Assembly: GCA_021531385.1 (NCBI GenBank)
Contig: JAFBIR010000005.1
Span: 124,001-188,000, forward strand
DNA: 64,000 nt
Origin: Parabacteroides distasonis
GTDB lineage: Bacteria > Bacteroidota > Bacteroidia > Bacteroidales > Tannerellaceae
Reading direction: 5' to 3'
Every line of letters begins with the position of its first letter. The stretch's first letter is position 1. A program made the position numbers and the translations under genes. The notes beneath the pieces were generated by a model. The model had not been told where the DNA came from and ran no database searches. It saw nothing but the letters and a program-made list of their open reading frames with translations. Below, piece by piece: positions 56,614 through 64,000 of the stretch.

Positions 56614-56936
56614 GGTGCGCGCAAGTCCGCGACGGGTTTACTACATGGTGTAGTAAGGTGCGCGCAAGTCCGCGACGGGTTTACTACATGGTGTAGTAAG
56701 GTGCGCGCAAGCCCGCGACGGGTTTACTACACGGTGTAGAAAGGTGCGCGCAAGCCTGCGACGGGTTTACTACATGGTGTAGTAAGGTGCGCGCAAGTCC
56801 GCGACGGGTTTACTACATGGTGTAGAAAAGGGCGCGCAAGTCCGCGACGGGTTTACTACACGGTGTAGAAAGGAGCGCGCAAGCCTGCGACGGGTTTACT
56901 ACATGGTGTAGTAAGGGTGCGCGCAAGCCCGCGACA
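56614..56936. repeat. 43-bp tandem repeat array, seven units plus a partial
   Basis: Units start at 56614, 56657, 56700, 56743, 56786, 56829 and 56872, exactly 43 bp apart, with a truncated eighth at 56915-56936. Each unit reads GGTGCGCGCAAGTCCGCGAC then GGGTTTACTACATGGTGTAGTAA. It contains CGCG..CGCG and a hairpin ACTACA-TGG-TGTAGT. Variants differ at few positions (TCC/CCC/CTG, CATGG/CACGG, TAGTA/TAGAA). 43 is not divisible by 3 and frames contain stops, so it is non-coding. The bases from 56937 to 57028 are unique AT-rich sequence with a weak promoter-like GACCTTTG. Confidence 0.95.
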
Positions 56937-57028
56937 AGAAATATCATGGAGTGGAAAGGTGAAAAAATAATCACCGAATATTTGTTTTCTTCCCGAAATA
57001 TCCGACCTTTGCCACTGCAAAGCGAGGA

Positions 57029-58404
57029 TGTAAATTAAACTGTGTCGGCAAAGAATAAAATATTAACTTTGCTAACACAGTTTTTTATGAAAGAAGAGTT
57101 TGATTTCGAGAGTATCAAGAACAAGGCTATTGAACAGCTGAAAGCAGGTAAGCCCTTGTTAAGTAAAGACGATGCTTTTGCCCCTTTATTGGAAAGTATC
57201 CTGAATGCAGCTCTGGAGGGTGAGATGGATGCACATCTTACAGAAGAAGAACGTCAGATGGGCAACCGCCGTAACGGAAAAATGCAAAAGCAGGTCCAAA
57301 CGCCATTGGGTGAGGTCACCATATCCACTCCCCGTGACCGTAATTCAAGTTTTGATCCACAATTTATTAAGAAGCGTGAGACCATTCTGGCAGAAGGTGT
57401 TGCTGACCGTATAATCGGCCTGTATGCTCTTGGTAACAGCACACGTGAGATTAGTGATTGGATGGAAGAGAATCTTGGTAATCGTGTATCGGCAGATACA
57501 ATCAGTTCCATTACAGACCGTGTGCTTCCGGAAATAAAGGCATGGAAATCACGCATGCTTGATTCTGTCTATCCTATAGTCTGGATGGATGCTATCCATT
57601 ATAAGGTAACGGATGAACGTGGTTGTGCTGTTACACGTGCAATCTATAATGTGCTGGGTATTGACAGAGAAGGACATAAGGAACTCCTCGGAATGTATAT
57701 ATCAAGAAATGAGGGAGCAAACTTCTGGCTCAGTGTTCTGACAGACCTTCAGAACCGTGGAGTCGAAGACATTCTTATAGCCTGTATAGACGGCTTGAAA
57801 GGTTTTCCTGAAGCCATCCAAAGTGTTTATCCCAATACTGCCGTACAGCTTTGTGTCGTACATCAGATTCGTAATTCCATCAAATATGTAGGTTCTAAAA
57901 ATCAAAAGGAATTCCTGAAAGATTTGAGATGCGTTTATCAGGCTGTAAATAAAGAATCGGCGGAAAATGAACTTCTTAAGCTGGAAGAGAAATGGGACGA
58001 GCAGTATCCTATCGTTATCAGGTCCTGGCAAGAGAATTGGGATAAGCTGTCCGAATATTTCCAGTATACTCCGGCTATCCGTAAGCTCATATATACAACA
58101 AATACCGTTGAAGGGTATCACCGTCAGATCCGTAAGGTGACAAAAAACAAAGGCGTGTTCCCATCGGATACAGCCCTTGAGAAACTGGTTTATCTTGCAT
58201 ACCGTAATATACGGAAGAAGTGGACTATGCCACTTGCCAATTGGGCTACAATCTCACAGCAACTGGCCATAAAGTTTGGAGAACGAATTAAATTATTGTA
58301 ATTTTACGCTCGTCGGGACGGGTGGTCCCGCCCCTTGGCGCTGGCCGTTCCCCGACCGATGAGTTTTCTAAAAGGAATCAATGCGTGACACAGTTTATTT
58401 TACA
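57029..58404 (+). mobile_element. IS256-family insertion sequence
   Basis: An 18-bp terminal inverted repeat, TGTAAATTAAACTGTGTC at the left (57029-57046), matches the right end (58387-58404) with one mismatch. The 1376-bp element encodes one full transposase. The bases immediately outside (AGCGAGGA at left, CTACCCTT at right) do not form a target duplication, so the flanks were probably rearranged after insertion. Confidence 0.9.
57087..58301 (+). CDS. IS256-family (mutator) transposase
   Basis: About 404 aa from the start MKEEFDFESIKNKAIEQL; a GTG in the terminal repeat at 57042 would add 15 residues. DDE catalytic residues fit VWMDAIHYKV (Asp), ACIDGLKGFPEAI (Asp) and TNTVEGYHRQIRK (Glu). 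The GNRRNGKMQKQVQTPLGEV and QLCVVHQIRNS motifs are typical. The frame is intact, so the element may be active. It is AT-richer than the neighbouring genes. Confidence 0.95.
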   Translation: MKEEFDFESIKNKAIEQLKAGKPLLSKDDAFAPLLESILNAALEGEMDAHLTEEERQMGNRRNGKMQKQVQTPLGEVTISTPRDRNSSFDPQFIKKRETILAEGVADRIIGLYALGNSTREISDWMEENLGNRVSADTISSITDRVLPEIKAWKSRMLDSVYPIVWMDAIHYKVTDERGCAVTRAIYNVLGIDREGHKELLGMYISRNEGANFWLSVLTDLQNRGVEDILIACIDGLKGFPEAIQSVYPNTAVQLCVVHQIRNSIKYVGSKNQKEFLKDLRCVYQAVNKESAENELLKLEEKWDEQYPIVIRSWQENWDKLSEYFQYTPAIRKLIYTTNTVEGYHRQIRKVTKNKGVFPSDTALEKLVYLAYRNIRKKWTMPLANWATISQQLAIKFGERIKLL

Positions 58405-58646
58405 CTACCCTTCCCGCTTGCAAAGTTATCGATCCACCTCCAAATACTTTGCCTGCAGATGCCGTATTCTTTACTTAATTTGGTAAGCGGCACATGATCC
58501 ACAAGATTTGCTTGAACTATCTTGCGTTTTTGATCGTCCGTTAGATGTTTGGCTGCAAGGCTCTTTCGTTTCCTTGCCAACTCCTGAAGGTTGGACATGA
58601 TTGGATCTGGTTCTTTTCCCATCTTTAATAACGCTTTTTCATTCAA
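58395..58646 (-). pseudogene. Truncated transposase helix-turn-helix fragment
   Basis: An 83-codon frame that begins MNEKALLKMGKEPDPIMSN and carries an HTH segment, HVPLTKLSKEYGICRQSIWRWI, then runs into the right inverted repeat of the IS256 element and ends there. The HTH is of the kind found at the start of IS3-like transposase orfA proteins. The rest of that transposase is absent on the other side of the IS, so this is a stump. Confidence 0.7.
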
Positions 58647-58666
58647 CGTTTTTCAGGGAAAGACAT

Positions 58667-58954
58667 ATGAAAGGAAAGAAGATTTGGACGGTAGCCGCAG
58701 GATCGACCTGCCTCTTGGTGGGATGTGCGCAGCAGCCGCAAGGCTATGCGGAGAAGATTTTGAGCAATCCGTTGATGAATCGTGTCGATTCGATGGAGCG
58801 GGCGGTGGTAGCGACCGGCTTTAACGAATGGTACACACCGGCGGGTGAGCCGATGGGCTCCGGCACTTTCCGTGGTACGGCCGGTGTGCTCTACAAGGCC
58901 AATGCCCTGCTGCGTGCCTGGGCAGAGGCGCAGCCGGCTTCTGCTTCACAATGA
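58667..58954 (+). pseudogene. Internally deleted copy of the 26.8-kb glycosidase-like lipoprotein
   Basis: 95 aa. The first ~47 residues (lipobox LVGC, then QGYAEKILSNPLMNRVDSM) match the start of the gene at 26810. Without interruption it continues EWYTPAGEPMGSGTFRG and LYKANALLRAWAEAQ, which is the very end of that gene. The join is at GGCTTTAACGA, where the intact gene has GGCTTTAA at the 5' side and GGCTTCAATGA at the 3' side, so about 1.04 kb was lost between short direct repeats. The frame stays open, so a small lipoprotein could be made, but the catalytic barrel is gone. The 3' flank also resembles that of the first copy. Confidence 0.9.
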
Positions 58955-59003
58955 AAGGGCGTATAAGGCGTTTAATTCATCATTCAAAATTCAAAATTCT
59001 TTT

Positions 59004-59011
59004 TACCTTTG
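59004..59011 (+). promoter_or_regulatory. Promoter -7 element of the BMP lipoprotein operon
   Basis: TACCTTTG matches TAnnTTTG and ends 27 nt before the ATG at 59039, which also rules out the in-frame codon at 59009. Confidence 0.65.
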
Positions 59012-59038
59012 TCTCCCGTTAATCAATCGGAAAAAGGT

Positions 59039-60139
59039 ATGCGTAAACCATCGAGAAACCGTGCGCTTTGGACACTTTGCTTGTCGCTCTTTTTTGCGTT
59101 GGGTGCTTTGTCCTGCTCAGACGATGAGCCGGGGCTGGATCCCGCGGAGGAGGACAGTGTGATCTTTTTCTTGCTTTCGCCCAACGGCCCTGGCGACAAT
59201 GGCTATAATGACATGATCGTGAAGGGGCTATCGGCCTTCAACTTTCACGAAGAGGCCAACCTACATCTGCTCTCCTGTGAATCTTATGAGGAGGCGAAAG
59301 CCTATTATACGGAACTTTTAGAGCTGAATGCCTCGATGAAAGAGCGGCGGATGCTGATCGTCTTGGCCTCGTCGCTCTATGAGTCGTTGCTGACGGAGGC
59401 AACCGAACCGGTGGGGAAGGGCGAGGTATTGCTCTTTGAGTCGGCCCGGACCGACCTGTCGGAGCGGGTACATTGCTTGAGCCTCAACCGCTATGGGGTC
59501 TGCTACTTGGCCGGGGCAATGGTTAGTAACCAGCCGGCGGAGATCGTGGCGGCTTTGCCCGATGAGCCCATCTTGCAGGATGCGATCGACGGCTTTAAAG
59601 CCGGCTACGCCGCGCACAACCCCAACCGAACCGTGCCTATCCATTACTTGGCGAACGATCACAGTGGATTCAACCAGCAGGGGCAGGCCTATCGTTGGAC
59701 GCAGGAGCGCATGAACTACTATCTGCAACAGGCACCCTCTTATTGCACGTTCGTCCCTTTGGCGGGCTCTTCCAACTTGGGGGTCTATAATGCCGTGAAC
59801 CAGTTGATTGCTGGCCAGCAAGCCATCGGAATGGACATCAATTGCAACGACCAGAACGACTATATTCCCTTCTCGATCCTGTTTCATGTGGATCAACTTA
59901 TTCAAGACTATCTGACCCGTTGGCAGCGGGGTGAGACCCTGCCTCGCCAAGAGCGGTTTGGACTGAGTTCAAACTATGTGGAGGTGGTCTGCAGTGCGAC
60001 ATGGGACCCTTTGAGCATCTTTGTGGGATGGGACGATCTGGAGTCGATGGTGCAGCTGCCCGATGACTTTTGGGCGCAGAAACTGGCCCTTTACCAAGAG
60101 GAGGCTAAACAGAAGGAGGTGACACATGAGAAGGAATAG
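59039..60139 (+). CDS. BMP/PnrA-like substrate-binding lipoprotein
   Basis: 366 aa. Signal peptide with lipobox ALSC (TLCLSLFFALGALSC), then an acidic linker (DDEPGLDPAEED). The body resembles BMP/PnrA periplasmic binding proteins (GPGDNGYNDMIVKGL, RYGVCYLAGAMVS, ILQDAIDGFKAGYAAHNP, AIGMDINCNDQNDYIPFSIL). BMP proteins usually bind nucleosides for ABC transporters, but no permease or ATPase gene is nearby. Instead it overlaps the PBP-C13 protease gene by 14 bp. It may act as a surface or periplasmic sensor (inference). Confidence 0.82.
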   Translation: MRKPSRNRALWTLCLSLFFALGALSCSDDEPGLDPAEEDSVIFFLLSPNGPGDNGYNDMIVKGLSAFNFHEEANLHLLSCESYEEAKAYYTELLELNASMKERRMLIVLASSLYESLLTEATEPVGKGEVLLFESARTDLSERVHCLSLNRYGVCYLAGAMVSNQPAEIVAALPDEPILQDAIDGFKAGYAAHNPNRTVPIHYLANDHSGFNQQGQAYRWTQERMNYYLQQAPSYCTFVPLAGSSNLGVYNAVNQLIAGQQAIGMDINCNDQNDYIPFSILFHVDQLIQDYLTRWQRGETLPRQERFGLSSNYVEVVCSATWDPLSIFVGWDDLESMVQLPDDFWAQKLALYQEEAKQKEVTHEKE

Positions 60140-62315
60140 ATGGTGTGGATGGATGGTGGGAGTGCTCTGCTTGCTTTGTGCGGCTTGCGCCGATGAGGCC
60201 GATCCTATGAGCGGCAAACAGCAGGTGACCACCTATAAGGTTGCTGTGTTCTATTCGGCGCAGCAGCAGACTCGCCTGCAGCGCACGGCGGCTTGGGCGC
60301 AGGAGATACTCAGCAAGGCGCAGGAGTCTTTAGAAAGGGCGGTGCGCTTAGAGTTGGAGTGGCACGACGAGGCAGCTGCTGATTGGCGGCAGGTGGTGGA
60401 GCGGGTGAGCACGGATCCTCACTATGTGGCACTCATTGGGCCAAACGCACCGGAGAAGGCGGCTGTGGCGGCGACTGCCTGTCAGGATACCCGCAAAACC
60501 CTGCTCTTGCCAACGACCGCCAATGCGGAGTTTCAGCGGGAATATGCCAGCAATGATTATGTCTTTTGCCTCACGCAGAACGACATTATGCAGGCGGAGG
60601 TGCTCTTTTCGCTCTTCAAGTATAGCTTGTTGGTGACTCCCGATGCCGACAATCAGGTAGCCCTGATTACCTCTGAGGATGCCTATGGCGACACCTTCCA
60701 CCAATGGTTCGGCTATTTGGCGGCGGAGAAGTATTACAAGACTGCCTTCGTCAAGCTGCTCAACGACCGTTGCAGCGTGGAGGAGGCGATACAGGAGGCC
60801 TATCACTTGGTGATGGAGGAGCAGCAGAAGATTCCCTATCTCTTCTTTGCCCCCTCAGATGATCAAGACTTTATCCGGGCGGATGCTGAGATCAGCCGCT
60901 TGCAGCAGGAGATGCTTCTCCCGATCGCTTTCTGGTTCCGCCTCTTTTGTGCCGATGCCTGCGTCAACGAGCGGGTGAGCCAGCAGGTGAAGAACAGCTA
61001 TGAGGGGGTCGATCTGGCCCCCAACCCGGAGTCGGGCTTCACGGCGAGCTATACGGCGAAGTTTGGTGAGGAGCCGATGGGAGGGGAGGCGCAGCTGTTC
61101 GATGCGCTCTATCTGCTCACCTACGCCTTGACCGCACGGGAGGCACAGCAGCCTACCCCCGGAGAGCCGCAAGGCGAAGCCAATCCTTCCGATTTGAGTG
61201 ATTATATGATAAAGGTAGTGGATGGACGAGATAGCAATCCCTACAGCTGGTTGGAGGATGATGCCTACTTGGCCTTGGAGGAACTGCAAGCGGGCCACTA
61301 TCCGGACTTGACCGGGGTGTCGAGCGACTTGACCTTCGATGCGAAGTATCATGCCGCAGTCACCACCTCCACCTACCGCCACTGGCGGCTACACAACGGT
61401 AAGTTTGTCACCTTGGAGTATCTGACTGCCGACGGCAGCGACCATACCGTCTCCAGCATCGAGAATTGGACCTTGCAGGCTGAGGCCGTGCAGCAGCTGA
61501 AGGAGGAGGAGGTCAAGATTACCTATCCGAAGCAGACGGGCAACTATGCCATGATTGTGGCGGCCAGCAGCGGCTGGGAGAACTATCGCCACCAGGCGGA
61601 TGCCTTAGCGATGTACCAACTGTTGAAACAGCAGGGCTATGACGACGACCATATCCTCCTCATCATGGAGGACGATATTGCCCAGAACCGCTACAACAGT
61701 GCTCCGGGTGTCGTGCGGGTGACCCCCGATGGCGAGAATCTCTACCACGATGTGCGGATTGATTATAAGATGAGCGACCTCACCCCCGCCGACCTGCAAG
61801 CCATCTTGACCGGCGAGCCTACGGCACATACGCCTCAGGTGCTGCCCACAGGGGCGGGAGACAACCTCTTCCTCTTCTGGAGCGGGCATGGCGACTATGG
61901 CTCGTTGCACTATGGGAAGGAGTATGTCACTACCTCCGCCCTGCGTGAGATCTTGACGCGCATGGCGGAAAAGCGCAACTACCGCAAGCTCTTCTTTGCG
62001 ATCGAGGCCTGCTATGCCGGGTCGGTGGTGGAGTCGTGCGAGGGGTTGGAGGGGATGCTCTTCCTCACCGCTGCCAACAATGCCGAGACCAGCAAGGCCG
62101 ATATGAAAGACGAGCAGCTGCACGTCTATCTGAGCAACGGCTTCACCCGTGCCTTCCAGACGAAGCTGACCGAGCAACCCGATGTCAGCTTGCGCGACCT
62201 CTTCTATTTTGTGGCGACACAGACGGTAGGTAGCCATGCCAGCCTTTACAACCAATCGCACTATGGCAACGTTTTCACCGAGCGGATGGGTGAATACATG
62301 CGGTTCGGTCGCTGA
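60126..62315 (+). CDS. Periplasmic-binding-protein / C13 (legumain-like) protease fusion lipoprotein
   Basis: 729 aa. The lipoprotein signal ends at AACADEAD. Residues about 38-340 form a type I periplasmic-binding-protein fold (YVALIGPNAPEKAAVAATAC, FCLTQNDIMQAEVLF, QVALITSEDAYGDTF, EPMGGEAQLFDALYLLTYA). From about residue 475 a caspase-hemoglobinase (C13 legumain-like) domain follows: YAMIVAASSGWENYRHQADA, catalytic His588 in LFWSGHGDYGS, Cys629 in FFAIEACYAGSVVES. Both catalytic residues are intact. C13 enzymes cut after Asn/Asp, and many auto-activate. A ligand-binding domain fused to a cysteine protease suggests ligand-controlled proteolysis at the envelope (inference). Confidence 0.85.
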   Translation: MRRNRWCGWMVGVLCLLCAACADEADPMSGKQQVTTYKVAVFYSAQQQTRLQRTAAWAQEILSKAQESLERAVRLELEWHDEAAADWRQVVERVSTDPHYVALIGPNAPEKAAVAATACQDTRKTLLLPTTANAEFQREYASNDYVFCLTQNDIMQAEVLFSLFKYSLLVTPDADNQVALITSEDAYGDTFHQWFGYLAAEKYYKTAFVKLLNDRCSVEEAIQEAYHLVMEEQQKIPYLFFAPSDDQDFIRADAEISRLQQEMLLPIAFWFRLFCADACVNERVSQQVKNSYEGVDLAPNPESGFTASYTAKFGEEPMGGEAQLFDALYLLTYALTAREAQQPTPGEPQGEANPSDLSDYMIKVVDGRDSNPYSWLEDDAYLALEELQAGHYPDLTGVSSDLTFDAKYHAAVTTSTYRHWRLHNGKFVTLEYLTADGSDHTVSSIENWTLQAEAVQQLKEEEVKITYPKQTGNYAMIVAASSGWENYRHQADALAMYQLLKQQGYDDDHILLIMEDDIAQNRYNSAPGVVRVTPDGENLYHDVRIDYKMSDLTPADLQAILTGEPTAHTPQVLPTGAGDNLFLFWSGHGDYGSLHYGKEYVTTSALREILTRMAEKRNYRKLFFAIEACYAGSVVESCEGLEGMLFLTAANNAETSKADMKDEQLHVYLSNGFTRAFQTKLTEQPDVSLRDLFYFVATQTVGSHASLYNQSHYGNVFTERMGEYMRFGR

Positions 62316-62344
62316 GCGCATGGACAAACAATCGGAAATCGTCA

Positions 62345-62380
62345 GTCATGAAAGCAATTTTTATGTCATGAAAGCAATTT
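62345..62380 (+). repeat. Tandem direct repeat between the C13 and MACPF genes
   Basis: GTCATGAAAGCAATTT occurs at 62345-62360 and 62365-62380, 20 bp apart (two helical turns). It precedes a promoter-like CATCTTTG at 62416-62423. It could be an activator site for the MACPF gene; the binding protein is unknown. Confidence 0.5.
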
Positions 62381-62477
62381 GACGGAATGATATCGTCTGT
62401 TTGCGTTTTTTCTTTCATCTTTGTGATCGTTTATTCATTATTGATGATTAAAGTCACACAGATAAAAGAAAGAAGTT

Positions 62478-64000
62478 ATGAGAAAATTAAGACGATTGTT
62501 GGTGTGGGTACTGGCTTGTGCCACACCGTTTGTCATCCCGGCTTGCTCCGACGATGATCCGATCAATGAGAAACCTTCGGAAAATCCTTCCGAGGTGATT
62601 GCAGAGACTTCCGGCTTGGAGTGGTATGGCTACTCGCTCCCCTTCGAGATCAAGAGCGACAAGGCTTGGAAGATCGAGTTTGATGAGGCAGGTGAGGAGA
62701 TCGCTTGTGCCTCGCCTGCGCAGGGCACGGGCAATACCACGGTCACTCTGTATGTGTTGGATAACCTCGAGGCCGCTCCTCGTACCGGCACGATGACCGT
62801 CTCCTTCCCCGAGGATCCCTCGCAGAACAAGGTGATCCAGCTCACGCAGAAGCAGCGTGACAATGGCGAGAACTATGATGCGGAGGTTTTGGGTTCAGCG
62901 ACCTACGGCGTGGGTTACGGCTTCGACTTGACCGAGGGTGTATCGCCTACCAGCGTGCGCATCCCCATCGTGTTGAAAGAGAAATTGCAGGAGGCCGGCA
63001 TGATCACCGTATCAGCCCGCTCTGTGGCTGAGTTCCACGACTATTTGGTGACTGGCTCCACGCTGAAGGAGTTGACCAATGAGTTGAAGACCACCATGTC
63101 CTTCAAATGGAGCGGCAAGGGATTGGAGACAGAGGCCAATGCGACCTTCAAGATGAACGATTACCAGAAGAATACCTATGAGTATGCCTTGGCCTACATC
63201 GACGCCATCCTGGAAACCCTTCAAGTGAATGGCGACCCTGAGAACTGGGCCGACAAAGGAAGCCTCACCGATGATGCGATGAAGGCACTCAACGGGGAGA
63301 AGGAGAAATATGCCTCTACGGATCAAGGCTTCTTCAACCTCTGCAAGCGTTACGGTACGCACGTCATTGTCAATGCCACGTTGGGTGCACGTGCCCGCAT
63401 GAGCACGGTGATCGATGTCTCTGAGGTGAAGAAGGAGTATGACCTGAAGGCATTTGGCTCGCTCTCCTATAAGGGAATTGTCGAGGCAAAGACTACCGTG
63501 GATGATACCTACAAGAATTCATTCCAGGAGAACACCAGTGCCATGACGAGCAACTTGACCGTCTATGGCGGCTCGAAGGCGTTGGCAATCAAGATGTCTT
63601 CGTCCAAAGGCGATCAACTGGCAGCAGCGGCAACAGCCTGGAAGGAGGATTTAGGCGAAAACGAGAAGAGCTGGACCTTCGTGGGCGTGACCAACGAGAA
63701 TGATTTGGTACCGCTTTGGGAGTTGATCAGCGATAAAGCCCGTGCAGCAGCTTTGGAGGAGTTTGTCACTTCCGGACGCTATGAGGCGATGAAGGCAGCG
63801 AAGGAGTATAATTATGGCGAGCAGATCGAGATTGACGAGCCTGCGAAATTTGTGGACACCGGGTGGTCTTTGATCGAGGAGGTGACGGTTGGCGGCAACC
63901 GGGTGGCCCTGATCTGCAACGAGTATATTCCGCAAATTGATGTGACGCAGCGTGTGAATGTGATCTATCCTGTGATCAATGGCAAGACGAAATGGAACTT
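62478..64000 (+). CDS. BACON + MACPF domain lipoprotein (3' end beyond window)
   Basis: At least 507 codons, open to the window end. Signal peptide with lipobox IPAC (WVLACATPFVIPAC). Residues about 38-120 form a BACON domain (SLPFEIKSDKAWKIEF, GTGNTTVTLYVLDN, RTGTMTVSFP). The MACPF/perforin signature CKRYGTHVIVNATLGARARM is near residues 290-308, with flanking membrane-insertion-like regions. Bacteroidales use MACPF proteins (BSAPs) as secreted pore-forming toxins against related strains. This one is a predicted surface lipoprotein encoded 162 nt after the C13 protease, which could process it (inference). Confidence 0.88.
   Translation, partial: MRKLRRLLVWVLACATPFVIPACSDDDPINEKPSENPSEVIAETSGLEWYGYSLPFEIKSDKAWKIEFDEAGEEIACASPAQGTGNTTVTLYVLDNLEAAPRTGTMTVSFPEDPSQNKVIQLTQKQRDNGENYDAEVLGSATYGVGYGFDLTEGVSPTSVRIPIVLKEKLQEAGMITVSARSVAEFHDYLVTGSTLKELTNELKTTMSFKWSGKGLETEANATFKMNDYQKNTYEYALAYIDAILETLQVNGDPENWADKGSLTDDAMKALNGEKEKYASTDQGFFNLCKRYGTHVIVNATLGARARMSTVIDVSEVKKEYDLKAFGSLSYKGIVEAKTTVDDTYKNSFQENTSAMTSNLTVYGGSKALAIKMSSSKGDQLAAAATAWKEDLGENEKSWTFVGVTNENDLVPLWELISDKARAAALEEFVTSGRYEAMKAAKEYNYGEQIEIDEPAKFVDTGWSLIEEVTVGGNRVALICNEYIPQIDVTQRVNVIYPVINGKTKWN

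Noticed and set aside
56614-56936. Possible CRISPR array
   Set aside because: The whole 43-bp unit is repeated with no variable spacers, and no cas genes are nearby. It is a tandem repeat.
57029-58404. Clean IS256 insertion with target-site duplication
   Set aside because: The 8-9 bp on either side differ, so no duplication is visible although the inverted repeats are good.
59039-62315. ABC transporter operon for nucleosides or amino acids
   Set aside because: Only binding-protein folds are present. No permease or ATPase gene lies nearby, and the second protein is fused to a protease.

Overview
The window looks like a chromosomal segment from a Bacteroidales bacterium, most likely a Parabacteroides-like gut species (the genus is inference). 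Supporting signs are Bacteroidetes-type promoters (TAnnTTTG) before many genes, weak Shine-Dalgarno sequences, the trpBEGDCFA gene order, a BACON-domain lipoprotein and many lipobox or TAT-like secreted proteins. Most of the window is moderately GC-rich housekeeping and metabolic DNA, with AT-richer accessory patches at about 1-7.3 kb, 22.2-23.9 kb and 57.0-58.4 kb.

Layout. (1) 1-7.3 kb: a minus-strand, tightly packed putative defence operon. It runs WYL regulator, DEDDh exonuclease, unknown 188-aa protein, DUF262+HNH protein, DUF262 protein, single-HKD PLD protein, and the start of a nucleoside 2-deoxyribosyltransferase/DNPH1-like protein. A truncated DUF1016 nuclease lies beside it. (2) 7.4-22.2 kb: ppdK, rlmD, mltF, a ThiC paralogue without its Fe-S motif, patatin, a Dna2-like nuclease-helicase, a PQQ-repeat protein and a DUF1846 protein. 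(3) 22.2-28.1 kb: a decaying region with a large inverted-repeat element, an unknown gene, a KilA-N gene with an in-frame stop, a DUF2357 nuclease, a secreted protein with an in-frame amber stop and a frameshifted glycosidase-like lipoprotein. (4) 28.1-41.8 kb: a ThrE-type exporter with a divergent LysR regulator, a TPP-riboswitch-controlled thiD-thiE-thiC-tenI operon, a LytS/LytTR two-component system with an NlpC/P60 lipoprotein, serS, a secreted hydrolase-like protein and an AraC regulator. (5) 42.0-48.6 kb: a complete trpBEGDCFA operon preceded by a leader peptide with three consecutive Trp codons and an attenuator. (6) 48.7-55 kb: pulA-type pullulanase, then a Gfo/Idh/MocA oxidoreductase, a sugar-phosphate isomerase-like protein and a broken FAD oxidoreductase. 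(7) 55.0-58.7 kb: an orphan mcrC, a 43-bp tandem-repeat array just before its start, and an IS256-family element beside a truncated transposase. (8) 58.7-64 kb: an internally deleted copy of the 26.8-kb glycosidase gene, then a BMP-type lipoprotein, a periplasmic-binding-protein/C13 caspase-like protease fusion lipoprotein, and a BACON-MACPF lipoprotein cut by the window end.

The best candidates for something undescribed are the WYL/DEDDh/DUF262-pair/PLD/deoxyribosyltransferase operon, the BMP + PBP-C13 protease + BACON-MACPF surface cassette, and the Fe-S-less ThiC paralogue coupled to mltF. The window also carries an unusual number of broken or incomplete genes and restriction loci that lack the expected NTPase partner. 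All calls rest on reading the sequence; no database search was run.
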